64,000 bases of DNA from Sabellastarte sp. h YS-2021 (lineage: Eukaryota > Annelida > Polychaeta > Sabellida > Sabellidae), in the NCBI GenBank assembly GCA_964017235.1, contig OZ024936.1:45249028-45313027 (forward strand). Reading direction: 5' to 3'. The notes under the pieces are model-generated. The model made no database searches and had not been told where the DNA came from. It saw nothing but the letters and a program-made list of their open reading frames with translations. Both the position numbers and the translations under genes were made by a program. Shown in pieces: positions 32,518-42,524 of this stretch (within the stretch, counting starts at the first letter, position 1; every line of letters starts with the position of its first letter).

Positions 32518-33927
32518 TTGAGTGAGGCGTGTTCACAATTGTATTCCCACAATTATGTGTTAATTTTTAATATGCATAGGTGGGGCCCATATAATAATGT
32601 TGTAGATAAGAAAGTTTCCCAGTTCATTGGTTCACCACTATTGTTGTTCAGTTCTGTACAGAAGGGTGAGTCTGGTGTTAATGCTACCACAGTGAGTGGT
32701 TGTCCTCCTGACCACCAGGAGAGCTGGTCTCCCACCAGTTGTGAAAACAATAAAAACAATACATTATTTGACAAGTATCTTGATTTTGTGACTGAACCTA
32801 CTGTGTATTGTAACTTACCTGCACAACTTCCTTTGGACATGAATGATCCAGAATCTTATTTACGAGCTGTTGACCTCATATCTGCATCTGGTCTCCCTAA
32901 CTATAAGGCAGCACGCATACCCCTCCCCTCTGCTTTTGACTGTGAATACCTTGAAAAACAAATGGTTGATTATCATGACAAGGTAGTTTTAGATTACATA
33001 AAATTTGGTTTTCCATTAGGCATTAAACAATGGTCTCAGATCATTTCTAACACTAGTGAAAATCATGCATCAGCTAAGGCATATCCTGACGAGGTTTCTG
33101 CTTTTATACACGATGAACTAGCTTTTGATGCACTACTGGGACCTTTTGAACAAAAACCTCATCCATTGTTTACCTGGTCACCACTCATGACTAGGCCTAA
33201 AGGATCTGGTCAAAGAATTATCTTGGATCTCTCTTATGGTGAGGGTTCTGTCAACAAAGCCACAGACAGAGATTTGTTTGACGGGAAACCCTTTAAGCTG
33301 AAGCTCCCTTCATTGGACGGATTATTACCAATACTAGAGGAGTTGGGTGCTGATGCTCATCTTTGGAAGATAGACATCTCGCAAGCTTTCAGGAATGTGA
33401 GAATTGATTCTCAAGATGCTATTCATCTAGGGATCATGTGGCAGAACCAATATTACATTGACAAGAACCTAGCTTTTGGTGCTGTTCATAGCACTGCTAT
33501 CTTTGAACACATCACAAATTTAATATGCTTTATCTTGGCTAAGCAGGATATAAAAATCTTTAATTTTATTGATGATATTTATGCCTTCTGCCACAAAGAT
33601 GTGGCCCAGCAAGCTTTTGAAGCCCTCGCTATGGTCATTGAACAAGTAGGATTGCCTATTAATCCGGCCAAAGTATTTCCACCTACCACTAATCTTCCTA
33701 TTATGGGTATAGTTATAGATGTCAATGCCCGTACCTTCAGTATCCCGACAGAGAAACTTCACAAGATTTGGTGTCAATGTAACAAGATGTTTTTACGTGA
33801 TAGGCTTACCAAGCGAGAGTTGCAAACCCCGTTGGGTAAATTACTCTATTTCACGTTGTGTCAGAGGTGCTTGTGTGTATCTCAATCGCCTGTTAGCTCT
33901 CCTAAGAAGACATCAAACTTGTGTTAA
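32518..33927 (+). pseudogene. YR element 2 reverse transcriptase
   Basis: The 469-residue frame has a pre-RT module (SGLPNYKAARIPLPSAFD, LDYIKFGFPL) and then RT proper. Visible blocks are MTRPKGSGQRIILDLSYGEG, the catalytic-Asp block LWKIDISQAFRNVRI, FNFIDDIYAF with the Asp pair, and a thumb with LGKLLY. RT copies element RNA into cDNA. Both catalytic sites are present. The frame fails near 33,850, inside the connection to RNase H, so the polyprotein is broken. The upstream start is uncertain, since the first in-frame start codon lies in a region without similarity to the sister elements. Confidence 0.85.
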
Positions 33928-34452
33928 CATAGCCCCTGATGAAGGTTTCTACCTCCATCTGCTTTGGTTTATTTTGTTTCTAAAGCATTTTAACAGAGTA
34001 GTTACATTTCGCAAAGCAAATATTTCTGAAACAGTGTTTGCGATGCAACCCGCATAGGTATTGGGGGTAGCTGGGGGAACAAAGCATATTCTTCTTCTAT
34101 CCCTCCTCAAATCTCGCAAGGGGTTGCTATCTCACAGTTAGAATTATACAATATTGTTGTGGCTGTCAAACTCTGGTCACCACTGTGGCAGAACAAGGCG
34201 GTTTGTATAAGATGCGATAATGAGAGTGTGGTGTCGGTTTGGAACTCTGGCAAGACGCGAGACACCTTTATGAATTTGTGTCTTCATAACCTGTGGTTAA
34301 TTATTTCACATTACAACATAGATCTTAGAGTATTACATATCAGAGGCAAAGATAATGTGCTAGCTGATGCTTTGTATCGAAATAGACTTGATTTAATAGG
34401 TGATGTGCAGTTGGAGGTCGTACCTGAGGTTTGTTTGTCCTTGTCATTGTAG
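33850..34452 (+). pseudogene. YR element 2 RNase H
   Basis: After the frameshift the RT connection continues as ISRCVRGACVYLNRLLALLR. RNase H follows with QLELYNIVVAVKLW (catalytic Glu), VCIRCDNESVVSVWNSGK (Asp) and HIRGKDNVLADALYRNRL (Asp). The three acidic positions expected for this domain are all visible, but they lie in two frames. RNase H removes the RNA strand after reverse transcription. The domain ends about where the YR frame begins. Confidence 0.8.
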
Positions 34453-35413
34453 GGATACCTGGACATGTACACTCTTTGTTGCATGCTGCTATGTCAAGAG
34501 GACAACAAGGTCTACGACCTCACACTGTGTCTCAGTATAGAAGACGATTTAAACTGTTCCTAGCGTTTGTTATTTTTCATCACATTAATCAGTTAGATTG
34601 TATTGGTACTGTTATGGTGTTTTTAGAGTTTTTAGCTGCAAATGCCATGTCATTTAGAGTAGTAATGAACTATGTGTCTGCACTGAAGTATATATTTGCC
34701 AGATACTCATGGTCAGTGGCTGTGTTTGATGACCCTATGGTCAAAAGAATGTTAAAAGGTATAAATTATACTATGCGACCACAACCTTCCCCAAAAGGCC
34801 TGTTTACTCTCATTCAAATTCTCGAGATTTCTCACTTGTGTGAAATATTTGAGTCTTCTCTTACTTACAGGTCTGCTTTCTTACTGGCATTCTTTGGCCT
34901 TTTGCGTATATCCAACATAGCTCCCCCATGCCCAAAAGCTTTTGATAAAGACAAACTTTTTTTGAGACAAGATGCTACATTTGCTTATCCCTGTACCCAC
35001 TTGAGACTGAAATGGGCAAAAAATCCTCAAGCACCTGAGAGAGTACATGTTGTTAAACTCCCTTGTGTGGATGATCCACTTATGTGCCCCACCCAAACTC
35101 TTCGTGCTTTGTTGAATAAACGTTTTTTGAAAACCTCTGATCCCTCCTGGTATTGGATGACTTCACCCTTCTTACTCAACGTTTGCTGAGACGCAGATTG
35201 GCAACTTTTGTAAGGAAAATGGGCCTACCACTTCAGGGTTTTGGGTTTCATAGCTTCCGTTGATCTGGGGCTACCCTAGCATATGACTCTAACGTCTCAC
35301 TCTCATCTATAAAAATGCATGGAGTATGGAGCAGTGACGCAGTGTGGTCATACAATTCAGACAATACATCACAGTCTTTTCAGATCCCCTTGCTTTCCAA
35401 TCCCTGGTTAATG
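34431..35413 (+). pseudogene. YR element 2 tyrosine recombinase
   Basis: A SAM-like N-terminal domain (RPHTVSQYRRRFKLFLAF, MVFLEFLAAN) precedes the catalytic part. This has FFGLLRISNIAPPCP (box A Arg), RLKWAKN, PTQTLRALL, then GFGFHSFR (His and Arg) and MHGVWSSDAVWSY with the Tyr nucleophile. A frame change near 35,150 and a TGA at 35,261-35,263, directly after HSFR where sister elements have another Arg, inactivate it. The original C-terminus is split by the LINE insertion: the final NPWSTHYHNAYWAWGNFYL stretch and stop lie at about 36,556-36,625. Confidence 0.85.
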
Positions 35414-35758
35414 GACTACCATAATCAAAGTCTATTTGCTGAGTTAAAAAGTTATTACTCTGACCATAGGGCTATATATACTGACGGATCGAAAACAGAA
35501 AATAGGGTTGCTGCAGCTGCTACATCTGATGGCCTCAGTGCCCAAGTCAGACTTCCTGGCAATGCTAGTATATTCACAGCTGAATTACAGACTCTGAAAA
35601 TGGCTTTTAATATAGTTAAAAACTGTGATGAGGATCGTTTTATCATATTTTGTGACTCTTTATCTAGTCTTCAAGCTCTTGATGGCAACAACTGTGATCA
35701 TCCTTTTATTCAAGATATTTTTAATGATTGTTGTTCAGTAAATAAAAAGTTGTTTTAG
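35315..35758 (+). pseudogene. Chimeric frame: YR C-terminus fused to LINE RNase H
   Basis: One open frame of 147 codons starts in the YR active-site tail (HGVWSSDAVWSYNSD) and passes without a stop into the I-like LINE RNase H (TDGSK, AELQ, CDSLSS). The fusion is a by-product of the insertion and happens to be in frame. The start Met belongs to the interior of YR, so there is no evidence for independent expression. Confidence 0.6.
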
Positions 35759-36552
35759 CTTGGGTTCCTAGTCACGTAGGCATAATGGACGATGAAAAAG
35801 CAGATGAGCTTGCCAAACAGGCATTGAATTTTAATGTTTTAGACTTGAAAGTCCCCTATGGAGATTTTTATGTTTGGACGGGTTTATCTCGTAGGAAAGA
35901 AATAGTTATAACACAAGCCCGTATAGGACACACTTATTTCACCCATAGTTATCTGTTGAAAGGTGAAGATATGCCCTGGTGCATTCCATGTCATTGTCCC
36001 GATACTATAGAAACATATTTCACTTATTTCACCCATAGTTATCTGTTGAAAGGTGAAGATATGCCCTGGTGCATTCCATGTCATTGTCCCGATACTATAG
36101 AAACATAAATAATTTAAAAGATTTACTATATGGAAACATTAAAGTTATATGCAATTATTTAAAAGAATGTGGATTATTTTATAAATTTTAGAAATCTAAT
36201 TTATTTAGTATTGTCGTAATTTTTGTTAAGCTATTGTGTGTTTTCTAGTTTTCTTGTTTTGTCTGTGATATATGTATATCTATTTCCTGTAGTCTAGTCG
36301 TATTTGTATTCTAATGTATTATGATATATTTTATATTTTCCATTTTCTATGTTATTTTTACTTTCCTTATCTAGTCATTTGTTTTGGTCTTTTGACCAGT
36401 AAAGTGTATTGTATTTCTATTGATTGTTTTTTGTATAGTTTTTTACTTGTATTTATTGATGTTGTAGATATTTTAGTTAATGTACTTATTACTTTTAATG
36501 GTGCTGTATGACACCAAGGTGTTCAAGCACCAAACTTTTTAAACTTAACTTA
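35414..36552 (+). mobile_element. I-like LINE 3' fragment inserted in YR
   Basis: A 5'-truncated non-LTR element carrying a C-terminal RNase H (AIYTDGSKTENRVAAAA, IFTAELQTLKMAF, FIIFCDSLSSLQAL). After a frame change near 35,750 AWVPSHVGIMDDEKADELAK follows: the D-E-D-H-D set of LINE RNase H. A Cys/His tail (RIGHTYFTHSYLLKGED, CIPCHC) and a hairpin-ended 3' UTR (36,500-36,531) complete it. An imperfect duplication of about 30 bp (CCAATCCCTGG...ACTACCATAAT) flanks it at 35,397-35,426 and about 36,554-36,583 and is best read as its target duplication. The Cys/His tail contains an in-frame 90-bp tandem duplication at 35,931-36,110. Confidence 0.8.
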
Positions 36553-36596
36553 ATCCAATCCCTGGTCAACGCACTACCATAATGCTTATTGGGCTT

Positions 36597-36781
36597 GGGG
36601 TAATTTTTATCTCCCGTTGTTTTAGTGTATATGTAACAACCTGGTAGAATCTAATAAAATAGTTTACCCAACTCTCTTTAACTCTCATACCTTTAAAGTG
36701 AGTTGATGTAATCTCGGTATACTGATCCTCACATTATAATGTGAGAGTTTTATTCTCTCACCACGGTTCCAAGACTGACTG
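36597..36781 (+). repeat. Split direct repeat B1 of YR element 2
   Basis: Shares ATATGTAACAACCTGGTAGA, GTGAGTTGATGTAATCTC and TATTCTCTCACCACGG with B2. Its left part contains the last YR codons and stop. Confidence 0.9.
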
Positions 36782-36991
36782 TTATGGCAATCACACCCCG
36801 TTGATTCGGTATCAGTCAGTTTGGACTGGTCAATGCAATCAGCCTTTCCAACTTACCTACTGATCAATCGTTTCCTTTCTTCCATCCCTGTTCAATCAGA
36901 TCTGTCCTTCTGTCCCACGTCTTCTTGCCCACTGCCTTTCTCTCACTTTGTATGTGTAAGTTGATCTGAACACAAGGAAAATATTTTAATA
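36782..36991 (+). repeat. Split direct repeat A2 of YR element 2
   Basis: Directly abuts B1. It matches A1 at 30,616-30,827 over its whole length apart from scattered substitutions and a 2-bp length difference. Confidence 0.9.
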
Positions 36992-37060
36992 CCTCCCCCA
37001 CCCTCCCCATTTTATTATGTATTTTATTTTATGTATTGCATTTATTGTTCATGTTGTGTG

Positions 37061-37260
37061 GGGGTCATTTTTATCTCCTGTTGTTTGAGTATATATGTAA
37101 CAACCTGGTAGAATCTAATAAAATAGTTAACCCAACCCTCGTCTTTAACTCTCATACCTTTAATGTGAGTTGATGTAATCTCAGTACACTGTTCCTCATA
37201 TTATAACGTGAGATTTGTAAATCTCGTTTTATTCTCTCACCACGGCTCCAAGACTGACTG
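37061..37260 (+). repeat. Split direct repeat B2 of YR element 2
   Basis: Second B copy, ending in CAAGACTGACTG like B1. It is separated from A2 by 69 bp of C-rich then AT-rich sequence. Confidence 0.9.
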
Positions 37261-37510
37261 GTTCTCACCTTAGCTCCAACAGCCAAATTTTTATCTATAA
37301 AATACTGGCCATTCCACTGAATCCCAAGATATATTGTGTCTCCTGGGTCAATGCATACATTAGGGAATGCACGAGATATGTCAAACTTAAACAAACATGC
37401 GTCTTGACCTAATAGCTCTAACTGTGTGAGAATTGAGTCCAGGTTTGGAAGTTGAAGTTGAAACGGTAGACCATCATAGCATGCTGTACTAAAGTGATCA
37501 TTTACAGACT
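37261..37510 (-). pseudogene. RT fragment of a related YR element, inverted
   Basis: The minus strand reads LPFQLQLPNLDSILTQLELL, then DACLFKFDISRAFPNVCIDP (RT motif A with its Asp) and GQYFIDKNLAVGA, where it stops exactly at the end of B2. It is closest to the RTs of the YR elements in this window. The other half of this RT is not next to A1, so a simple insertion of element 2 into it is not shown. Confidence 0.8.
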
Positions 37511-38784
37511 GAAAATATCTTTAATATTTAATAATAATTATTAATATTTAGTAATTAATATTTAATAACTAATCACAGTATAAACAACTGGTAGATGTTC
37601 TTGTACTGTGAATAACTATGTAAATGGTATAGCACATATAAATCAATTACAGTATAAACTATAGAAATTAATTTCAGTAGAAATTGCTCTGAAGCTGGTA
37701 ATACATACTTTAATTTATTATATTATGAATATCTTTGTAGCTGTTAGTACATACAGTATGAATAACTGTGTAATCAAGATTAATTGAAATGTTGTTCTTG
37801 TAGTATGAATAACTATGTAAATGGTATAGCACATATAAATCAATTACAGTATAAATTATAGAAATTAATTTCAGTAGAAATAGCTGCGAAGCTGGTAATT
37901 TATACTTTAATTTATTATATTATGAATAATTTTGTAGCCGTTAGTATGAATAACTGAGCAAACAAGATTAATTGATATTTCATTAAAACTATTCCAATTT
38001 CGAAGGAGGTACTGTGAACCACACAGTTTAAGGACAGCTACATCCTGTAACTGCTTGTATTATGGACTTTCTATAATAATTTTGAAAGAATGTAAACAAA
38101 TTATTACTGAATGCTCTCCGTGTATGAATTTATACACTTATCCATGTGAATGTTTTCCCCTAAGATGTGATAAAATAACATTGCACTCAAAACACTTACA
38201 AATATATCTGCTGAGTCAGGTGAACACAAGTGAATGAGCACATTATAAAAAAAATCTGACTGTTGTGTCAGCACATTAGTAAACTTGCCTCAATAAAGTA
38301 CAGCTAGTTTTGTAGTAGTTGGTGATATATTATCTGATTACAAATATAATAATAAAAGGGTGGTATGAATAGCTCTGTAGTTGTAAATGTGTATATAAAG
38401 TAATTACATTGTGAAGAACTTTGTAGTGGCCATTGTGTATATAAATTAACTACAGTGTGAATAGCTTTGTAGTTGTTATTAGATATGCTAACTGATCATA
38501 GTAAATAGCTTCATAACTGCTAGGTCTGTAGTTGTAAATGTCTAATATAAATTATGCAAATTAAATACATAATGAATAACTTTGTAGTTGTTATTGTGCA
38601 TACAAAGTGACTAAAGTATGAATAGCTTTATAATATTTATTGTATATAATAACTGACTACAGTAAACAGCTTCGTAATTGCTAGGCAACATATAAACTGA
38701 TTGCAGTATCAACAGCTTGGCAGTTGTCATTCGGTATATTAATTGGTTACAATATGATTATCTTTGTAGTTGGTAATGTGTATA
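37511..38784. repeat. AT-rich degenerate satellite, about 45-bp period (copy 1)
   Basis: Diverged units of the form TGAATAGCTTTGTAGTTGTT plus ATTGTGTATATAAACTGA plus CTACAGTA follow one another. Within it two 197-bp higher-order units (TGAATAACTATGTAAATGGT starts at about 37,609 and 37,806) are nearly identical. No coding capacity; the 60-residue frame at 38,055-38,237 is unsupported. Confidence 0.75.
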
Positions 38785-39005
38785 CAAACTCTTCGTGCTT
38801 TGTTGAATAAACGTTTTTTGAAAACCTCTGATCCCTCCTGGTATTGGATGACTTCACCCTTCTTACTCAACGTTTGCTGAGACGCAGATTGGCAACTTTT
38901 GTAAGGAAAATGGGCCTACCACTTCAGGGTTTTGGGTTTCATAGCTTCCGTTGATCTGGGGCTACCCTAGCATATGACTCTAACGTCTCACTCTCATCTA
39001 TAAAA

Positions 39006-39449
39006 ATGCATGGAGTATGGAGCAGTGACGCAGTGTGGTCATACAATTCAGACAATACATCACAGTCTTTTCAGATCCCCTTGCTTTCCAATCCCTGGTT
39101 AATGGACTACCATAATCAAAGTCTATTTGCTGAGTTAAAAAGTTATTACTCTGACCATAGGGCTATATATACTGACGGATCGAAAACAGAAAATAGGGTT
39201 GCTGCAGCTGCTACATCTGATGGCCTCAGTGCCCAAGTCAGACTTCCTGGCAATGCTAGTATATTCACAGCTGAATTACAGACTCTGAAAATGGCTTTTA
39301 ATATAGTTAAAAACTGTGATGAGGATCGTTTTATCATATTTTGTGACTCTTTATCTAGTCTTCAAGCTCTTGATGGCAACAACTGTGATCATCCTTTTAT
39401 TCAAGATATTTTTAATGATTGTTGTTCAGTAAATAAAAAGTTGTTTTAG
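39006..39449 (+). pseudogene. Second copy of the YR/LINE RNase H chimeric frame
   Basis: Identical protein to the frame at 35,315-35,758. Here the upstream YR sequence starts only at 38,785, so the recombinase lacks its N-terminal half entirely. Confidence 0.7.
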
Positions 39450-40951
39450 CTTGGGTTCCTAGTCACGTAGGCATAATGGACGATGAAAAAGCAGATGAGC
39501 TTGCCAAACAGGCATTGAATTTTAATGTTTTAGACTTGAAAGTCCCCTATGGAGATTTTTATGTTTGGACGGGTTTATCTCGTAGGAAAGAAATAGTTAT
39601 AACACAAGCCCGTATAGGACACACTTATTTCACCCATAGTTATCTGTTGAAAGGTGAAGATATGCCCTGGTGCATTCCATGTCATTGTCCCGATACTATA
39701 GAAACATATTTCACTTATTTCACCCATAGTTATCTGTTGAAAGGTGAAGATATGCCCTGGTGCATTCCATGTCATTGTCCCGATACTATAGAAACATAAA
39801 TAATTTAAAAGATTTACTATATGGAAACATTAAAGTTATATGCAATTATTTAAAAGAATGTGGATTATTTTATAAATTTTAGAAATCTAATTTATTTAGT
39901 ATTGTCGTAATTTTTGTTAAGCTATTGTGTGTTTTCTAGTTTTCTTGTTTTGTCTGTGATATATGTATATCTATTTCCTGTAGTCTAGTCGTATTTGTAT
40001 TCTAATGTATTATGATATATTTTATATTTTCCATTTTCTATGTTATTTTTACTTTCCTTATCTAGTCATTTGTTTTGGTCTTTTGACCAGTAAAGTGTAT
40101 TGTATTTCTATTGATTGTTTTTTGTATAGTTTTTTACTTGTATTTATTGATGTTGTAGATATTTTAGTTAATGTACTTATTACTTTTAATGGTGCTGTAT
40201 GACACCAAGGTGTTCAAGCACCAAACTTTTTAAACTTAACTTAATCCAATCCCTGGTCAACGCACTACCATAATGCTTATTGGGCTTGGGGTAATTTTTA
40301 TCTCCCGTTGTTTTAGTGTATATGTAACAACCTGGTAGAATCTAATAAAATAGTTTACCCAACTCTCTTTAACTCTCATACCTTTAAAGTGAGTTGATGT
40401 AATCTCGGTATACTGATCCTCACATTATAATGTGAGAGTTTTATTCTCTCACCACGGTTCCAAGACTGACTGTTATGGCAATCACACCCCGTTGATTCGG
40501 TATCAGTCAGTTTGGACTGGTCAATGCAATCAGCCTTTCCAACTTACCTACTGATCAATCGTTTCCTTTCTTCCATCCCTGTTCAATCAGATCTGTCCTT
40601 CTGTCCCACGTCTTCTTGCCCACTGCCTTTCTCTCACTTTGTATGTGTAAGTTGATCTGAACACAAGGAAAATATTTTAATACCTCCCCCACCCTCCCCA
40701 TTTTATTATGTATTTTATTTTATGTATTGCATTTATTGTTCATGTTGTGTGGGGGTCATTTTTATCTCCTGTTGTTTGAGTATATATGTAACAACCTGGT
40801 AGAATCTAATAAAATAGTTAACCCAACCCTCGTCTTTAACTCTCATACCTTTAATGTGAGTTGATGTAATCTCAGTACACTGTTCCTCATATTATAACGT
40901 GAGATTTGTAAATCTCGTTTTATTCTCTCACCACGGCTCCAAGACTGACTG

Positions 40952-41201
40952 GTTCTCACCTTAGCTCCAACAGCCAAATTTTTATCTATAAAATACTGGC
41001 CATTCCACTGAATCCCAAGATATATTGTGTCTCCTGGGTCAATGCATACATTAGGGAATGCACGAGATATGTCAAACTTAAACAAACATGCGTCTTGACC
41101 TAATAGCTCTAACTGTGTGAGAATTGAGTCCAGGTTTGGAAGTTGAAGTTGAAACGGTAGACCATCATAGCATGCTGTACTAAAGTGATCATTTACAGAC
41201 T
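40952..41201 (-). pseudogene. Second copy of the inverted YR-element RT fragment
   Basis: Identical to 37,261-37,510, duplicated with the tandem block. Confidence 0.8.
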
Positions 41202-42520
41202 GAAAATATCTTTAATATTTAATAATAATTATTAATATTTAGTAATTAATATTTAATAACTAATCACAGTATAAACAACTGGTAGATGTTCTTGTACTGT
41301 GAATAACTATGTAAATGGTATAGCACATATAAATCAATTACAGTATAAATTATAGAAATTAATTTCAGTAGAAATAGCTGCGAAGCTGGTAATTTATACT
41401 TTAATTTATTATATTATGAATAATTTTGTAGCCGTTAGTATGAATAACTGAGCAAACAAGATTAATTGATATTTCATTAAAACTATTCCAATTTCGAAGG
41501 AGGTACTGTGAACCACACAGTTTAAGGACAGCTACATCCTGTAACTGCTTGTATTATGGACTTTCTATAATAATTTTGAAAGAATGTAAACAAATTATTA
41601 CTGAATGCTCTCCGTGTATGAATTTATACACTTATCCATGTGAATGTTTTCCCCTAAGATGTGATAAAATAACATTGCACTCAAAACACTTACAAATATA
41701 TCTGCTGAGTCAGGTGAACACAAGTGAATGAGCACATTATAAAAAAAATCTGACTGTTGTGTCAGCACATTAGTAAACTTGCCTCAATAAAGTACAGCTA
41801 GTTTTGTAGTAGTTGGTGATATATTATCTGATTACAAATATAATAATAAAAGGGTGGTATGAATAGCTCTGTAGTTGTAAATGTGTATATAAAGTAATTA
41901 CATTGTGAAGAACTTTGTAGTGGCCATTGTGTATATAAATTAACTACAGTGTGAATAGCTTTGTAGTTGTTATTAGATATGCTAACTGATCATAGTAAAT
42001 AGCTTCATAACTGCTAGGTCTGTAGTTGTAAATGTCTAATATAAATTATGCAAATTAAATACATAATGAATAACTTTGTAGTTGTTATTGTGCATACAAA
42101 GTGACTAAAGTATGAATAGCTTTATAATATTTATTGTATATAATAACTGACTACAGTAAACAGCTTCGTAATTGCTAGGCAACATATAAACTGATTGCAG
42201 TATCAACAGCTTGGCAGTTGTCATTCGGTATATTAATTGGTTACAATATGATTATCTTTGTAGTTGGTAATGTGTATACAAATTTATTGCAATACAAAAA
42301 AACTTGTTCTTGTAGTATGAATAACTATGTAATTGGTGTGATGCATATTAATTGATTACGGTACAAATTGTAAAAATTAAGCACAGTAGGAATATTTCTG
42401 TAGCTGGTAATACATACTTTAATTTATAACATTATTAAAATTTTTTTAGCTGTTAGTGCATACAGTAGGAAAACTGTGCAATCAAGATATGGTGCATATA
42501 AATCTATTTCAGCATCAATA
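41202..42520. repeat. AT-rich degenerate satellite, about 45-bp period (copy 2 and extension)
   Basis: Same satellite as at 37.5-38.8 kb. It continues past the end of the tandem duplication (42,278) with further diverged units such as GTATGAATAACTATGTAATT, to about 42,520. The original satellite block therefore extended to the right before duplication. Confidence 0.75.
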
Positions 42521-42524
42521 ACTT

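Larger units (their letters stand above)
30616..37260 (+). mobile_element. YR retroelement 2 with split direct repeats (PAT/Ngaro-type)
   Basis: The order is A1, gag, RT, RNase H, YR, B1, A2, B2, which is the split-direct-repeat layout known from PAT and Ngaro elements. A1 is at 30,616-30,827, B1 at 36,597-36,781, A2 at 36,782-36,991 and B2 at 37,061-37,260. The A repeats are about 210 bp and the B repeats about 185-200 bp. The split repeats allow circularisation and YR-mediated integration in this group. All genes carry one or more breaks. An I-like LINE sits in the last codons of YR, and the right half is included in a 3.69-kb tandem duplication. Confidence 0.85.
35094..38784 (+). repeat. 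3,691-bp tandem duplication, copy 1
   Basis: The copy runs from inside the YR gene through the I-like LINE, B1-A2-B2, an inverted RT fragment and the satellite. It is followed head-to-tail by copy 2 at 38,785. The joint shows CAAA microhomology: CAAA precedes CTCTTC at 35,094 and precedes TTTATT at the right end (42,279-42,282). Confidence 0.95.
38785..42278 (+). repeat. Tandem duplication, copy 2 (3,494 bp)
   Basis: Appears base-identical to copy 1 wherever I compared them, except that one of the two 197-bp satellite units is missing (3,691 minus 3,494 is 197). It repeats the YR tail with its TGA (38,952-38,954), the chimeric RNase H frame (39,006-39,449), the Cys/His tail (39,476-39,799), B1 (40,288-40,472), A2 (40,473-40,682), B2 (40,752-40,951) and the inverted RT fragment (40,952-41,201). 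A true recent duplication and an assembly artefact are both possible. Confidence 0.95.

Noticed and set aside
37511-42520. CRISPR-like array
   Set aside because: The short-period repeats are diverged and head-to-tail without unique spacers of constant size, and the window is eukaryotic.
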